The notes: generated from the letters alone by a model not told the origin. Positions 18,209 to 29,193 are shown, counted from the stretch's first letter. The stretch: 64,000 nucleotides of DNA from Streptomyces cyaneogriseus subsp. noncyanogenus (GCF_000931445.1 NZ_CP010849.1:5704001-5768000); one strand, 5' to 3'. Program-made: numbers and translations.

Positions 18209-21200
18209 ATGGCGTCGAGGAACCGGTCCCGGGACGCACGCGGCATCCGCGCCGCGGACCGGGAGCCCGAGGCCCACGCCCCCGACGACGTCCTGGTCCG
18301 CATCCACGACCCGGGCGGCCGCCTGCTGGGCACCGGCTTCGTCGCCGACCACCACGGCACGGTGATCACCAGCCATGAAGCGGTCCACGGCCTGACCCGC
18401 CTGATGGTGCGCACCGCCCGGGGCGGCGTCCGGGAGGTGTCCGCCGACGAGGTGATGCCGCTGCCCCACCGGGACCTGGCCCTGGTACGCACCAAGGGGC
18501 TGGGCGTCCCGCCCCTCCCGGTCACCGTCCGGGAGCGCATCGAGCCCGGCACCTATGTGCGGATCGCCGCGGGCGGCTGGCGCGAGGCGCGGATCCTCGG
18601 GACCACCGAGGTGACGTACGCCGCCGCCGACCGCCGCCGCCCGCTCGGCCCGGCCCTGGAACTGGCGGTCGGCACGGCGGGACGGGACGCGCTGGCGCCG
18701 GGCGGCGGCGCGGCCGGCGGGCCGGTGGTCGACGCCGCGACCGGCGCCGTCGTCGGCGTCCTCGGCACCGCCCTGCGCGCCGGGCGCCGCGAGGCGGGCT
18801 TCGCCGTGCCGCTGCTCGCCCGGACTCCCGGCGACACCGCGGCGGGGCACCGCGCCGACGGGCCGCTCGCCGACCTGCTCGCCGAGAACGCGGCGACGGT
18901 CCCGGCGCACGGCGCCGACCTCAATCCGGCGGGCGTCGTCGAACTGACGGCCACCTCGGTCGGCCAGGACAGCCCGCCCGGTCCCCTGGGCGCGGGCGCC
19001 CCCGCCGCCGAGCCGGTCGCGCGGGCCGCCGTGCTGCGCGAGCTGACCGCCTTCCTCGACGGCCCGGCGCCCGTCCTCGGACTCGTCGGGGCGCCCGGCA
19101 GCGGCCGTACGACCGCACTGGCCGCCCTCGCCGCCCGCCGCGCCCCGAACGCGGCACCGGTGCCCGCGCTGTGGCTGCGCGGTGCCGATCTGCGCGAGAC
19201 CGACGCCTCGGTCGCCGACGCCGCGCGCCGGGCACTCGCCCGGGCCGCCCGCATCGTCGGCGCCTCGGAGCGCCCCTTCCCCGGCGGCCCGCAGGACGCC
19301 ACCCCCGAACGGCTGGCCCGCGTCGCCCGCGCGGCCGGCTGCCCCCTGCTGCTCCTGCTCGACGGCCCCGAGGAGATGCCGCCGCTGCCCGCCCCGCGCC
19401 TGTCCGAGTGGGCCGAGGGGACGGCGAGGTGGCTGCGGGAGACGGGTGCACGGCTGGTGGTGGCCTGCGGGGTGGAGTACTGGGAGCGCGCGGGAGCGGA
19501 GTTCGGGCGGGGGACGCTGTACGGGGGCAGGGGCGGGGCTGAGCCCGAGGGCGGGATCGGCGGAGTGCCGGCGCCGACGTCGGGGGCGGGCGCCGGTGGG
19601 GGAGGACGGCCGGACGCGGACGGTGGGGACGGCGGCGGGGGAGAGCGGTCTTCGGCTGCCGGTGGGGAAGGGCCGCCGGAGACGGTGGACGCCGGCGGGC
19701 AGCGGCGGCCCCCGGCCGTCGCCGGTGGTGCTCGCGCCGCGCACGAGGGAGGCGCGAGAGCCGTGACCGCCGCCCTGCCGCCTTGGGTGGCGCTGCGCGC
19801 CCTGCCGCCCTGCGTCCCCCTCGGTGACCTGACGGAAGAGGAGGCCCGGCAGGCGCGCGCCCGGTACGGCGTCCCGGAGGACGCCCTGCCGGAGGCGGAC
19901 GCACGGCACCCGCTCACGCTCCGGCTGCTGTCGGAGGTGTGCGCCGCCCTCCCCGGCGCCCCGGACCCGGCCCGCGTCGACCGGGACGAGGTGTTCGCGG
20001 CCTACCTCGACCTGGTCTGCCTGCGCATCGCGGTCCGCCTCGCCGCCCACAACGGCCTGCGCGGCACGGCCGTACGCCGTCTGGCGGCCAGGGTCGCCGG
20101 ACAGGTCCACGAGGCCGCCCGGCGCAGCCTCGCCGCCGGGCAGGGCGCGCTGGACCGCACCGGCTTCGAAGCGGTGTTCCCCTGGGGGCAGGCGCCGGCG
20201 CGGCTCGGCGGCGGCACCGGCTGGGCCACGGCCGTCCTCGCCGAGGGCCTTCTCGTCCCCGCCGGCAACGGCTACCGGTTCGCCCACGAGGAGCTCGCCG
20301 ACTGGCTCCAGGGCATCCACCTCGACCTGGACGAAGCGCTGGGCGCCCTGGTGCACACCGGCGCCCGCCCCGTTCCCGTACCGCACCACCGCATCGGCCC
20401 CGTCGTCCAGGCGATGCTGCACCTGGCCCGCCACCCGGGCAGCCGCCACCTCGCGGCCCGCCTGGGAGAGCTGGTGCACGCCCTGGAGGCCGACCCGCAC
20501 TCCTGGTGGGCGGCGCGGCTGCTGGGCGAGGTGCTGCCGCGCGTGCCGGACGCGTCGCCGTACACGGAGGTCCTGCGGCTGCTCGCCGACCGGATCGCGG
20601 CCTGGCGCGGAGCGGGGCGCCCCGTGCCCCGGGAGTTGGGACCGGACTTCTGGACCGCCCTGGCCCTGCCCCGCGAGATCTGCGCGGACCTGCTGCGCCG
20701 GCTGATCCTCGCCGACGGGCCTCCGCACCGACCCGGGCCCCGCTACCTCGACACCGCGGCCCGGCTGCTCGACGACGACCCCGCGACCGTGCAGCCGCTC
20801 CTGGTCCGCTGGTTCGACGACGAACGGCCCCTGCCCGGGGCCCCGCACGCCACCGTCGCCACGGCCGCGCAGGCCCTGCTGCACACCCGGCGCCGCCTCG
20901 CCCCGGACGCTCTTGTCGAGGTGCTGGCCGACAGCACGCACCGGCGCTCCGGCGAACTGCTCACCGTCCTGGCCGAGGAGGAACCGTCCGCCGTCTGCCG
21001 GGCCGTCGGCCGGTGGGCACACGACGCGCGCCCGGCCCGGCGGATGGCGGCGGTGACGTACGGGCTGCGCGCCGCTCCGTACGTACACTCCGCCGCCGAC
21101 CGCGACCTGCTGCGCCAGGCCGCCCTCCGCCTGCTCGGCGACCCCGGGGAGGCCGCCCCGCACGGCGGCGCGCTCGCCCTGCTCGTCCAGGACCCGGCCG

Positions 21201-21946
21201 TCCGCGGGCGGTACCTCGACCCGGCACTGCGGCTCTTCGCGGCCGGCGACCCCTGCCTTCCGCCGCGGGCGATGGCCGCCGCCCTGCCCACCCACCCGGA
21301 GCCCGTCCTCAACGCCTTCCGGGCGCGGCTGGCCGGCCCCGACGCGGGGGAGGCGCTGCGCAGACTCGCCGACGCGGCCCGGCCCGGGCTCGTCGGCCGG
21401 ATCGCCGCCGTCATCGGGGAGGCCGTGACCGAGCGCCCCGGGATTCTCCGCCACCTGGCCGCCTACGTCGCACAGCGCCTCGATCGCGAGGAGACCGGCC
21501 AGGCCACCGCCGCCCGCGCCGCACTCCCGCCCCTGGTCACCGCCCTGCTGGACAGCGGCTCCGAGCCCGTACGGGCCGCCCTCGCCACCGTGCTCGGCGG
21601 TGCGGGCACCTCCGCCTCCCGTCCGCTGCGCGGCGAACTCCTGGAGTTCCTCCTCGCCCGTGAGCGCGACCCCGCCGTGCTGGACGCCCTGCTGCGCGCC
21701 GCCGCCCGGCGCGACGGTGACGACCTGCGCGGCCTGCTGCACCGCACCGCCTTCCTCCTCGTCCGCACCCCGGACGGCGCCGCCCGCTTCGACCGGGCCC
21801 TGGTCGACCTCGGCCGCCATGTCCCCGGCTTCGCCGCCCGGGTGACCGGCTGGCTGGCCGAGGTGCCGGGGGAGTGGGCGGTGCTGGTGGGGCCCGGCAC
21901 CCGCCGGACCCTGGAGGACCTGGCGGACGCCCCCCTCCCCGCCTGA
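18209..21946 (+). CDS. Serine-less trypsin-like domain fused to a P-loop NTPase and helical repeat region
   Basis: 1245 residues from ATG 18209, set by GGGGAGG seven bases upstream. Residues about 25-210 form a trypsin-like fold: [10 protein letters not shown] offers His56, HRDLALV gives Asp89, but the usual GDSGGP is GAAGGP, with Ala169 where the nucleophile should be. Residues 294-302 are GAPGSGRTT, a Walker A with Arg300 in place of Lys; [10 protein letters not shown] is Walker B. A Gly-rich disordered insert lies near residues 430-520. The remaining 600 residues are leucine/alanine-rich helices like HEAT repeats. The layout is that of STAND-type sensor or scaffold proteins. It sits between truB and ribF, and I recall a similar gene there in other streptomycetes. 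Function unknown; conserved regulation or defence are both open. Confidence 0.75.
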   Translation: MASRNRSRDARGIRAADREPEAHAPDDVLVRIHDPGGRLLGTGFVADHHGTVITSHEAVHGLTRLMVRTARGGVREVSADEVMPLPHRDLALVRTKGLGVPPLPVTVRERIEPGTYVRIAAGGWREARILGTTEVTYAAADRRRPLGPALELAVGTAGRDALAPGGGAAGGPVVDAATGAVVGVLGTALRAGRREAGFAVPLLARTPGDTAAGHRADGPLADLLAENAATVPAHGADLNPAGVVELTATSVGQDSPPGPLGAGAPAAEPVARAAVLRELTAFLDGPAPVLGLVGAPGSGRTTALAALAARRAPNAAPVPALWLRGADLRETDASVADAARRALARAARIVGASERPFPGGPQDATPERLARVARAAGCPLLLLLDGPEEMPPLPAPRLSEWAEGTARWLRETGARLVVACGVEYWERAGAEFGRGTLYGGRGGAEPEGGIGGVPAPTSGAGAGGGGRPDADGGDGGGGERSSAAGGEGPPETVDAGGQRRPPAVAGGARAAHEGGARAVTAALPPWVALRALPPCVPLGDLTEEEARQARARYGVPEDALPEADARHPLTLRLLSEVCAALPGAPDPARVDRDEVFAAYLDLVCLRIAVRLAAHNGLRGTAVRRLAARVAGQVHEAARRSLAAGQGALDRTGFEAVFPWGQAPARLGGGTGWATAVLAEGLLVPAGNGYRFAHEELADWLQGIHLDLDEALGALVHTGARPVPVPHHRIGPVVQAMLHLARHPGSRHLAARLGELVHALEADPHSWWAARLLGEVLPRVPDASPYTEVLRLLADRIAAWRGAGRPVPRELGPDFWTALALPREICADLLRRLILADGPPHRPGPRYLDTAARLLDDDPATVQPLLVRWFDDERPLPGAPHATVATAAQALLHTRRRLAPDALVEVLADSTHRRSGELLTVLAEEEPSAVCRAVGRWAHDARPARRMAAVTYGLRAAPYVHSAADRDLLRQAALRLLGDPGEAAPHGGALALLVQDPAVRGRYLDPALRLFAAGDPCLPPRAMAAALPTHPEPVLNAFRARLAGPDAGEALRRLADAARPGLVGRIAAVIGEAVTERPGILRHLAAYVAQRLDREETGQATAARAALPPLVTALLDSGSEPVRAALATVLGGAGTSASRPLRGELLEFLLARERDPAVLDALLRAAARRDGDDLRGLLHRTAFLLVRTPDGAARFDRALVDLGRHVPGFAARVTGWLAEVPGEWAVLVGPGTRRTLEDLADAPLPA

Positions 21947-21964
21947 CCGGACCCCTGGTCCGGT
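21946..21964 (+). terminator. Short hairpin after the trypsin/NTPase gene
   Basis: ACCGGACC and GGTCCGGT form an 8-bp stem over a 3-base loop, starting on the last base of the TGA stop. A modest terminator candidate. Confidence 0.5.
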
Positions 21965-22092
21965 TGCGTGCACCCGGTCACACCACCCATGCCGGTGCGG
22001 GCGAGAGGGGCACGGCATGGCACCCTTAGACCTGCGTAGAGGCGTAATTCACGGACACGGGTTCGACGAGTACTCGACAAGGAGCAGTCACA

Positions 22093-23049
22093 GTGCAGCG
22101 CTGGCGTGGCTTGGAGGACATCCCCCAGGACTGGGGGCGCAGCGTCGTCACCATCGGCTCCTACGACGGAGTGCACCGCGGGCACCAGCTGATCATCCGG
22201 CATGCCGTGGACCGCGCCCGCGAGCTGGGCGTGCCCGCCGTCGTCGTGACCTTCGACCCGCACCCCAGCGAGGTCGTGCGCCCCGGCAGCCACCCGCCGC
22301 TGCTCGCCCCGCACCACCGCCGTGCGGAGCTGATGGCCGAGCTGGGGGTGGACGCCGTCCTCATCCTCCCCTTCACCACCGAGTTCTCCAAGCTGTCCCC
22401 GGCCGACTTCGTCGTCAAGGTGCTGGTCGACAAGTTGCACGCCAAGGCCGTCGTCGAGGGCCCCAACTTCCGCTTCGGCCACCGGGCCGCCGGGAACGTG
22501 GAGTTCCTCGCCGAGCAGGGCAAGACCTACGACTTCGAGGTCGAGGTCGTCGACCTGTACGTGACCGGCCGGGCGGGCGGCGGCGAGCCGTTCTCCTCGA
22601 CGCTGACCCGGCGCCTGGTCGCCGAGGGCGACGTCGCGGGCGCCGCCGAGATCCTCGGCCGCCCGCACCGGGTCGAGGGCGTGGTCGTCCGCGGCGCCCA
22701 GCGGGGCCGCGAGCTCGGCTTCCCCACGGCCAACGTGGAGACCCTGCCGCACACCGCCATCCCGGCCGACGGCGTCTACGCCGGCTGGCTGCACGCGCAG
22801 GGCGAGGCGATGCCGGCCGCCATCTCGGTCGGCACCAACCCGCAGTTCGACGGCACCGAGCGCACGGTGGAGGCGTACGCCATCGACCGCGTGGGGCTCG
22901 ACCTGTACGGGCTGCACGTCGCGGTCGACTTCCTGTCCTTCGTCCGGGGACAGGCGAAGTTCGACACGCTCGAGGCGCTGCTGGAGCAGATGGCCGCGGA
23001 CGTCGAGCGCTGCCGCCGGTTGGTGGCCGAGGCCGGGAAGCCCGCCTAG
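22093..23049 (+). CDS. ribF: Bifunctional riboflavin kinase / FAD synthetase
   Basis: Makes FMN from riboflavin and then FAD. 318 residues. The N-terminal nucleotidyltransferase domain has [13 protein letters not shown] with the class HxGH motif and the later [10 protein letters not shown]. The C-terminal flavokinase has [13 protein letters not shown], with the PTAN motif, and VYAGWL. GTG at 22093 follows AAGGAG at spacing 7. No FMN riboswitch was seen upstream. The TAG stop overlaps tail-to-tail with the stop of the convergent transporter gene. Confidence 0.96.
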   Translation: MQRWRGLEDIPQDWGRSVVTIGSYDGVHRGHQLIIRHAVDRARELGVPAVVVTFDPHPSEVVRPGSHPPLLAPHHRRAELMAELGVDAVLILPFTTEFSKLSPADFVVKVLVDKLHAKAVVEGPNFRFGHRAAGNVEFLAEQGKTYDFEVEVVDLYVTGRAGGGEPFSSTLTRRLVAEGDVAGAAEILGRPHRVEGVVVRGAQRGRELGFPTANVETLPHTAIPADGVYAGWLHAQGEAMPAAISVGTNPQFDGTERTVEAYAIDRVGLDLYGLHVAVDFLSFVRGQAKFDTLEALLEQMAADVERCRRLVAEAGKPA

Positions 23050-24125
23050 GACCTCTCGTCCGGTCCCGCCGGGCCGGTCCGGCCCGGTCCGGACGACGGC
23101 GCTCGGCCACTCCCGGCGCGCGCCCAGTGGCACGCCACCTGGGCCGTCCCGCTTCCGTCGAGGATCTCCGGGTCCCGGTCGCGGCAGGCGCCCGCGACAC
23201 CGGCCCGCTCGGCCGCGCCGCTCGCCAGGACCGGGCAGCGGACGTGGAAGCGGCAGCCGGCCGGGACGCGGGACGGGTCCGGGGGCTCACCGGTGAGGAC
23301 CACCGGGTCGCCCGGGGCCTCCGGCAGGACCGACAGCAGGGCTTGGGTGTACGGGTGCCGGGGCGCCGTCAGCACCTGCTCCACCGCGCCCGTCTCCACG
23401 ATCCGCCCCAGGTACATCACCGCGACCCGGTCGGCGATGTTCCACGCCAGCCCCAGATCGTGGGTGACCACCAGCGCGGAGAGCCCGAGTTCGGTGCGCA
23501 GCCGCAGCAGCAGGGCGAGGATCTCCCCGCGCACCGAGGCGTCGAGGGAGGCCACCGGCTCGTCGGCGACGAGGAGTTCGGGCTCCAGGACGAGCGCGCC
23601 CGCGATGACGACCCGCTGGCGCTGGCCGCCGGACAACTCGTGCGGGTAGCGCAGGAAGAAGCGCTCCGGGGGCCGCAGCCCGGCCCGGGCCAGGGCCCCG
23701 GCGACCGCCGCCCGCTCGTCACCGCCGTAGCCGTGGATGCGCAGGCCCTCGGCGACCGCGTCGTAGACCGTGTGCCGCGGGTTGAGCGAGCCGCTGGGGT
23801 CCTGCAGCACGAGCTGGACGCGCTTGCGGTAGCTCCTCAGCGACCGGGCGGAGTACTCCAGCGGGCGGCCCTCGAAGGTCACCTGGCCGCCGGTCGGCTC
23901 GACCAGGCCCAGCAGACAGCGGGCCAGCGTGGTCTTGCCGCAGCCCGACTCGCCGACCAGGGCGACGATCTCGCCGGGGCGGATGTCGAGGTCGACGCCG
24001 TCGACCGCGCGGGCCCGGGGGGCGCCGTGCCGGCCGGGGAAGGCGACGCGCAGGCCCCGGGCGCTGAGCAGGGCGGCGGTCTCGGTGCCGCCGGGCGCAC
24101 CGGGGGCGGCGGGGGAGGTGGTCAT
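23046..24125 (-). CDS. Oligopeptide ABC transporter ATP-binding protein (OppF/DppF type)
   Basis: 359 residues. Walker [10 protein letters not shown], signature LSGGQRQRV, Walker [13 protein letters not shown] and switch His in VVTHDLG are intact. The C-terminal tail with [10 protein letters not shown] (paired cysteines) is the oligopeptide-ABC C-terminal domain found in OppD/OppF. The start at 24125 overlaps the stop of the preceding gene (ATGA). Last gene of the five-gene operon; it powers uptake together with its partner ATPase. The transported peptide is unknown. Confidence 0.93.
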   Translation of the reverse strand: MTTSPAAPGAPGGTETAALLSARGLRVAFPGRHGAPRARAVDGVDLDIRPGEIVALVGESGCGKTTLARCLLGLVEPTGGQVTFEGRPLEYSARSLRSYRKRVQLVLQDPSGSLNPRHTVYDAVAEGLRIHGYGGDERAAVAGALARAGLRPPERFFLRYPHELSGGQRQRVVIAGALVLEPELLVADEPVASLDASVRGEILALLLRLRTELGLSALVVTHDLGLAWNIADRVAVMYLGRIVETGAVEQVLTAPRHPYTQALLSVLPEAPGDPVVLTGEPPDPSRVPAGCRFHVRCPVLASGAAERAGVAGACRDRDPEILDGSGTAQVACHWARAGSGRAPSSGPGRTGPAGPDERS

Positions 24126-25123
24126 GGGGCGGCGCGCCTCGCTTCCTCGAAGTCGTCCGGCTCCGGGGCCGGCTCCCCGGCCACCCGCACACACGCCGCC
24201 CGCCGGTGCGCCCCGGCGTCGCGCAGCACCTGGTCCTGGGTGGCGCACGACTCCAGCGCCACCGGGCACCGCGGGTGGAACGCGCACCCGGGCGGCACGG
24301 CCGCCGGGTCCGGCGGATCGCCCGCCAGCCCGCGCGGCGCGAACCGCGAGGCCGGATCGCCGATCCGCGGGAACGCGGCCGACAGGGCCTGCGCGTACGG
24401 GTGCCGGGCGTCCTCGTACACCTGCCGGGCCGGGCCCTCCTCGACCACCCGCCCCGCGTACATCACGGCGAGCCGGTCGCAGGTGTCGGCGAGGACGGCG
24501 AGGTCGTGGCTGATCATGATCAGGCCCAGGTCCTGCTCGGCGACGAGCTGTTCGATCAGCCGGAGGATCTGCGCCTGGACCATCACGTCGAGCGCGGTGG
24601 TCGGCTCGTCGGCGACGATCAGCCGCGGGTCGCAGGCCAGCGCCATCGCGATCATGACACGCTGGCGCTGCCCTCCGGACAGTTCGTGCGGGTAGGCGCC
24701 GGCGCGGGCGGCGGGCAGGCCGACCTGCTCCAGCAGTTCGCCGGTCTTCCTGCGGGCCCCGGCCGGGGTGGCCTTGCCGTGCAGCAGGATCGGCTCGGCG
24801 ATCTGGTCGCCGACCCGGTGCACGGCGTTGAGGGAGTGCATCGCGCCCTGGAAGACGATGGAGGCCCCGGCCCAGCGGACCGCCCGCACCCGGCCCCACT
24901 TCATCGTCAGCACGTCCTCGCCGTCGAGCAGGATCTCCCCGGTGACCCGGGTCCCGGGCGGCAGCAGCCGCAGCAGCGCCAGCGCCAGGGTGGACTTGCC
25001 GCAGCCCGACTCCCCGGCGATCCCGAGCTTGCGGCCCGCCTCCAGGCGCAGGCCGACCCCCCGGACCGCGGCCGCGCCACCGGCGTACGTCACCGTCAGG
25101 TCCCTGACGTCGAGCAGGCTCAC
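24122..25123 (-). CDS. Oligopeptide ABC transporter ATP-binding protein (OppD/DppD type)
   Basis: 333 residues. Walker [10 protein letters not shown], signature LSGGQRQRV, Walker [13 protein letters not shown] and MISHDLAV are all present, with the C-terminal CAFHPRCPV cysteine segment. It starts at GTG 25123, overlapping the permease stop by four bases (GTGA), and overlaps the next ATPase by ATGA. The sequence after Walker A has FQGAMHSLN, the Q-loop of this family. Confidence 0.93.
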   Translation of the reverse strand: MSLLDVRDLTVTYAGGAAAVRGVGLRLEAGRKLGIAGESGCGKSTLALALLRLLPPGTRVTGEILLDGEDVLTMKWGRVRAVRWAGASIVFQGAMHSLNAVHRVGDQIAEPILLHGKATPAGARRKTGELLEQVGLPAARAGAYPHELSGGQRQRVMIAMALACDPRLIVADEPTTALDVMVQAQILRLIEQLVAEQDLGLIMISHDLAVLADTCDRLAVMYAGRVVEEGPARQVYEDARHPYAQALSAAFPRIGDPASRFAPRGLAGDPPDPAAVPPGCAFHPRCPVALESCATQDQVLRDAGAHRRAACVRVAGEPAPEPDDFEEARRAAP

Positions 25124-26031
25124 CGCCCCACCCCCAGCCGGGGGTTGAGGACGGACTCCACGGCCCGTCCGCACAGTGTGAACGCCAGCGCCACCAGCGC
25201 GATCGCGACGCCCGGCGGCACCAGATACCACCAGTGCCCGGCACTGACCGCGCCCGCCTCCCGCGCGTCCTGCAACAGCCCGCCCCACGAGACCACCGTC
25301 GGATCGCCGAGGCCGAGGAAGGCGAGGGTGGCCTCGGCGAGGATGGCCGAGGAGATGATCAGGGTGGTCTGGGCCAGCACCAGCGGCATGACATTGGGCA
25401 GGACGTGCCGGGTCATGATGTGCCGGTGCCCGCCGCCGAGCGCCTTGGCGCGTTCGATGTAGGGCCGTGTCTCCACCGCCAGCGTCTGCGCGCGCACCAG
25501 CCGGGCCGTCGTCGGCCAGGTCGTCACGCCGATCGCCACGACGATCGTGGTGAGCGAACGGGACATCACGGTGGCCAGCGCGATCGCCAGCACCAGCGTC
25601 GGCATCACCAGGAACCAGTCGGTGATCCGCATCATCACCGTCGCGTACCAGCCGCCGAAGTGCCCGGCCGTGACCCCGATCAGCGTGCCGATCGCGACCG
25701 AGAGCACCGCGGCGAGCAGCCCCACCAGCAGCGAGACGCGCGCACCCCACACCAGCAGCCCGAGCAGGTCACGGCCGAACTGGTCGGTGCCCAGCGGGAA
25801 CGCGGCACTGGGACCCTGCAACGGGCGGCCCGGCGCGTCGGTCACGTTGCTCACGCCGGAGCCGACGAGCAGCGGCGCGGTCAGGGCCAGCAGCGCGAAG
25901 AGCACGAGGGCGGCCAGGCCGAAGAGACCGGCCCGGTGGGTGCGGTACTGCCGCCAGAAGCGCGCGGCGGAGGCGCGGCGCCGCCGCCGGGCGAGGGCGC
26001 GCGGACTCGTGGTGGTCGTCTCGGTCGTCAT
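25120..26031 (-). CDS. Oligopeptide ABC transporter permease (OppC/DppC type)
   Basis: 303 residues, six predicted membrane helices after a basic N terminus rich in Thr and Arg. FPLGTDQFGRDLLGLLVWGAR is the OppC N-terminal signature; the EAA loop lies in YIERAKALGGGHRHIMTRH, which contacts the ATPases. ATG at 26031 overlaps the stop of the other permease gene (ATGA). Confidence 0.93.
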   Translation of the reverse strand: MTTETTTTSPRALARRRRRASAARFWRQYRTHRAGLFGLAALVLFALLALTAPLLVGSGVSNVTDAPGRPLQGPSAAFPLGTDQFGRDLLGLLVWGARVSLLVGLLAAVLSVAIGTLIGVTAGHFGGWYATVMMRITDWFLVMPTLVLAIALATVMSRSLTTIVVAIGVTTWPTTARLVRAQTLAVETRPYIERAKALGGGHRHIMTRHVLPNVMPLVLAQTTLIISSAILAEATLAFLGLGDPTVVSWGGLLQDAREAGAVSAGHWWYLVPPGVAIALVALAFTLCGRAVESVLNPRLGVGR

Positions 26032-27104
26032 CGGCCCACCCGGGGGTCGAGCAGCGGATAGATCAGGTCGGCGAGCGTGTTCATCAGGATCACCGCGGCG
26101 GCGAAGACGAAGAACAGTCCCTGCACCAGCGGCAGATCGGGCACGCTCAGCGCCTGGTAGAACAGCCCGCCCAGGCCCGGCCAGGAGAAGACGGTCTCCA
26201 CCAGGATCACGCCCGCCACGGTCCGGCCGAGGTTGATGAAGACCAGCGTCACGGTGGGCAGCAGGGCGTTGGGGACGGCGTGCCGCCGCCGCACCAGATC
26301 GTCCCGCAGCCCCTTGGCGCGCGCGGTCGTCAGATAGTCGCTGCCCATCTCGTCCAGCAGCGCCGACCGGGTCACCAGCAGCGTCTGCCCGTACTCCACC
26401 GCCACCAGCGTCATCACCGGCAGGACCAGGTGGTGCGCCACGTCCACCACGTACGCGAAGCCCTCTTCGCCGCCCGACTCCATGCCGCCGGTCGGGAAGA
26501 GACCGGGCAGCGGGCCGGCGCCCACCGACAGCACGATGATCAGCAGCAGCCCCAGCCAGAAGGAGGGGATGGAGTACAGCGTCAGCGCGAGGCCCGTGTG
26601 CAGCCGGTCGCCGAGCCGTCCGTGCCGCCAGGCCGACCGCGTGCCGAGGAAGACGCCCAGGGCGGTGTAGAGGACGAAGGCGGTGCCGGTCAGCAGCAGC
26701 GTGTTCGGCAGGGCCTCGGTGATCTTGTCGAGGACCGGGGTGTTGAACTGGTAGGACGTCCCGAGGTCGCCGGTGAGCGCCTTGCCGCAGTACTCGGCGA
26801 ACTGCTGCCACAGCGGCAGATCGAGCCCGAACTGCTCGCGGTAGGCGGCCAGTTGCTCCGCCGACACCGGGCGTCCGCCCGTCATGTACTTCACCGGGTC
26901 GCCGGGGATCAGCCGGAACAGGAAGAAGCTGGTGACGAGGACGGCCAGCAGCGAGACGGCCGCGCCGGCCACCTTGCCCGCCACATACCGCGGATACGCC
27001 CCGCGCCCGCGCCCGCGGGACGCGGCCGTCTCCGTCCCCCCGGCCGGCGCGGGTGACGCGTCCGCGGTCACGAGTACCCGGTCGCCCGTCTGGTCGCGGT
27101 CCAT
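26028..27104 (-). CDS. Oligopeptide ABC transporter permease (OppB/DppB type)
   Basis: 358 residues. A 38-residue polar N-terminal extension precedes the first helix, then FRLIPGDPVKYM and LGLDLP-like sequence (FGLDLPLWQQF) identify OppB/DppB. The EAA loop is DYLTTARAKGL and the C terminus ends LADLIYPLLDPRV, as usual. Start ATG 27104 lies seven bases after the binding-protein stop. Confidence 0.93.
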   Translation of the reverse strand: MDRDQTGDRVLVTADASPAPAGGTETAASRGRGRGAYPRYVAGKVAGAAVSLLAVLVTSFFLFRLIPGDPVKYMTGGRPVSAEQLAAYREQFGLDLPLWQQFAEYCGKALTGDLGTSYQFNTPVLDKITEALPNTLLLTGTAFVLYTALGVFLGTRSAWRHGRLGDRLHTGLALTLYSIPSFWLGLLLIIVLSVGAGPLPGLFPTGGMESGGEEGFAYVVDVAHHLVLPVMTLVAVEYGQTLLVTRSALLDEMGSDYLTTARAKGLRDDLVRRRHAVPNALLPTVTLVFINLGRTVAGVILVETVFSWPGLGGLFYQALSVPDLPLVQGLFFVFAAAVILMNTLADLIYPLLDPRVGR

Positions 27105-27111
27105 CGCCGCT

Positions 27112-28959
27112 CTACTCGCGGTCCTCGGCGGTGGCCCGGCGGCGCATCGCCGCGAACCCCCCGAGCGCGGCCAGCACCACGAAACCCCCGGCCACCCCGA
27201 GGACCACACCCGTCGAGGACGAACCGCCGGAGGAGTCCCCGGACTCCGCGGGGACCGCCGACCACCAGCTCCAGTAACCGTCCTGGCCGTAGATGTTGCC
27301 CGCCTTCGCCGGCATGGTCGTGATCGACTCGATCTGGTCCGTGCGGTACGCCTCGACCGCGTTGGGGTAGGCCATGACGTTCATGTATCCGAGGTCGTAC
27401 AGCCGCGCCTGCATCTGCTTGACGAGATCCGCCCGCGCGGCGGGGTCGTACTCGGCGAGCTGCCGGGCGTAGAGCTCGTCGTACCGCTTGTCGCAGATGA
27501 AGTTGTCGGTGGCCCCGGTGTCCTTGGGCGTGGCCGGGAGCGCCGCGCAGGTGTGGATGGACAGCACGAAGTCCGGGTCGGGGTTGACGGACCAGCCGTC
27601 GAAGGCGAGGTCGTACTTGCCGGCCAGCCACGGGTCGGTGACGTTGTCCAGGCAGTCCAGCCGGACGCCGATGCCGAGCTTGCCCCACCACTCCTGGAGG
27701 TACTTGCCGACCGCCTTGTCGTTCGGATCGGTGGCGTGGCACAGGACGCGGTAGGTGATCGGTTCGCCGTCCTTGCCGACGCGCCTGCCGTCGCCGTCGA
27801 GCCGGTACCCGGCCTGGTCGAGCAGCCGGGCCGCCTTCGCCGGGTCGTACGCCAGCTTCCGGCTCGCCGACGGCTTCCAGAAGTACTGCGAGAAGCGCGG
27901 CGGGATGTAGCCCTCGCCCTCGACGGCATGCCCCCGGAACACCTTGTCGATGATGGCCTCGCGGTCGACGGCCATGAACAGGGCGTGCCGCACCTGCTGG
28001 TCCAGCAGGGACGGGTGGCCGTCGCCGAACGTCCGGCCGTTCTTGGCCCTGGCGCCCGGATTGGTGGCCAGGGCGTAGAAGCGGCGGCCCGGGGCGTCGT
28101 TGACGCGGATGTTCCGCTCGCCCTCCAGGGAGGCGGCCTGGGCCGGGGTCAGGGAGGGCGACCCGGCGACGAAGGACACCTCGCCCTTGCGCAGGGCGGA
28201 GACGGCCGCGTCCTGGTCCTTGTAGTAGCGGAAGACCAGCTCGTCGAATTTGGGCGCGCCGCGCCAGAAGGTCTTGTTGGCCTTGAGGCGGACATAGCTG
28301 TCGGCCTTGTAGTCGGTGAGGACGAACGGCCCGTTGCCGACGACGGGGAAGCTCGAGTCGTTGTTGAACTTCGAGAAGTCGCCGACCTTCTCCCAGACGT
28401 GCTTCGGCACGATCGGCACGTCCAGCGCGGTCATCGTGGCCTGCGGCTTCTTCAGCTCGATGACCAGCTTGGTCGGGCTCGCGGCGGTCACCTTCCTGAA
28501 GTTGCCGACGAAGCTGCCGTTGGCGGTGGCCGCGCCCTGGTCGGTCATCATCTTGTTGAACGTCCAGGCCGCGTCCTCGGCGGTGACCCGCTTCCCGTCC
28601 GACCACGTGGAGCCGGAGCGGATCGTGTACGTCCAGGTCAGCTTGTCCGGCGACGACTCCCACTTGGTGGCCAGGCCCGGGACGGCCCGGGCGTCCTCGG
28701 GGTCGTAATTGGTCAGGAACTCGTACATCAGCCGCTGGATGCTGGTACTGAGCAGGCGCACCGCCAGGAACGGGCTGAGCGAGTCCACGCTCTGCGCCAC
28801 CGCGACGGTCAGCACCTTCTCGCCGTCACCGGCCGCCCGTGCCTGCGCGGGGGACGGGTTCAGCGGAGTCGCGAGTGAGGCGGTGAGGGTGAGCGCCGCC
28901 GCCCCCGCGCCCGCGAGGAGCCGGACGCGGCCCGGAAGGCTGCGTGTCTGTGTGTCCAT
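27112..28959 (-). CDS. Peptide-binding protein of the ABC transporter, with C-terminal membrane anchor
   Basis: 615 residues of the SBP_bac_5 (family 5) fold: VLTVAVAQSVDSLSPFLA, LATKWESSPDKLTWTYTIR and VRHALFMAVDREAI are typical blocks. It has an N-terminal signal peptide (hydrophobic residues 12-30, then PSPAQA) without a lipobox cysteine. Instead the C terminus has a Ser/Gly linker, a membrane helix (GVVLGVAGGFVVLAALGGFA) and a basic tail (MRRRATAEDRE). It is therefore probably held in the membrane at its C terminus rather than by lipid, which is uncommon. First gene of the operon; the ligand is unknown. Confidence 0.93.
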   Translation of the reverse strand: MDTQTRSLPGRVRLLAGAGAAALTLTASLATPLNPSPAQARAAGDGEKVLTVAVAQSVDSLSPFLAVRLLSTSIQRLMYEFLTNYDPEDARAVPGLATKWESSPDKLTWTYTIRSGSTWSDGKRVTAEDAAWTFNKMMTDQGAATANGSFVGNFRKVTAASPTKLVIELKKPQATMTALDVPIVPKHVWEKVGDFSKFNNDSSFPVVGNGPFVLTDYKADSYVRLKANKTFWRGAPKFDELVFRYYKDQDAAVSALRKGEVSFVAGSPSLTPAQAASLEGERNIRVNDAPGRRFYALATNPGARAKNGRTFGDGHPSLLDQQVRHALFMAVDREAIIDKVFRGHAVEGEGYIPPRFSQYFWKPSASRKLAYDPAKAARLLDQAGYRLDGDGRRVGKDGEPITYRVLCHATDPNDKAVGKYLQEWWGKLGIGVRLDCLDNVTDPWLAGKYDLAFDGWSVNPDPDFVLSIHTCAALPATPKDTGATDNFICDKRYDELYARQLAEYDPAARADLVKQMQARLYDLGYMNVMAYPNAVEAYRTDQIESITTMPAKAGNIYGQDGYWSWWSAVPAESGDSSGGSSSTGVVLGVAGGFVVLAALGGFAAMRRRATAEDRE

Positions 28960-29030
28960 GGGGTCGGTGACCTCGCGTCATCGCTCGCAGGGGACGGACG
29001 GGTTGATCAGGTGCCGATGGATGATGAGTG

Positions 29031-29059
29031 TGTCTATCAGCGGCTTGTGCACGCGTCAA
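29031..29059 (-). promoter_or_regulatory. Promoter of the oligopeptide transporter operon
   Basis: On the minus strand TTGACG (29054-29059) and TAGACA (29031-29036) are separated by 17 bases, a good vegetative-type promoter. Transcription would begin near 29024, giving a leader of about 65 bases before the binding-protein start. Confidence 0.6.
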
Positions 29060-29193
29060 TGGCGCGTCCACCCCGTGTGGCCTGCGAAAACAACGAATCG
29101 AGGACCATTTTTCAGCCATTGGTCGAGACCACTGACGCCGCGCTGGCCAGGGCCTGACGCCGACCGCCCCGGCCGCCCTCCCAAGACGGAGAA

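Noticed and set aside
18155-22018. 1287-codon open frame on the minus strand
   Set aside because: Antisense to the trypsin/NTPase gene. The plus-strand frame has recognisable motifs and a ribosome binding site; the other has neither.
22050-22080. tRNA T-arm-like GGGTTCGACG upstream of ribF
   Set aside because: No acceptor stem or other arms can be paired around it.
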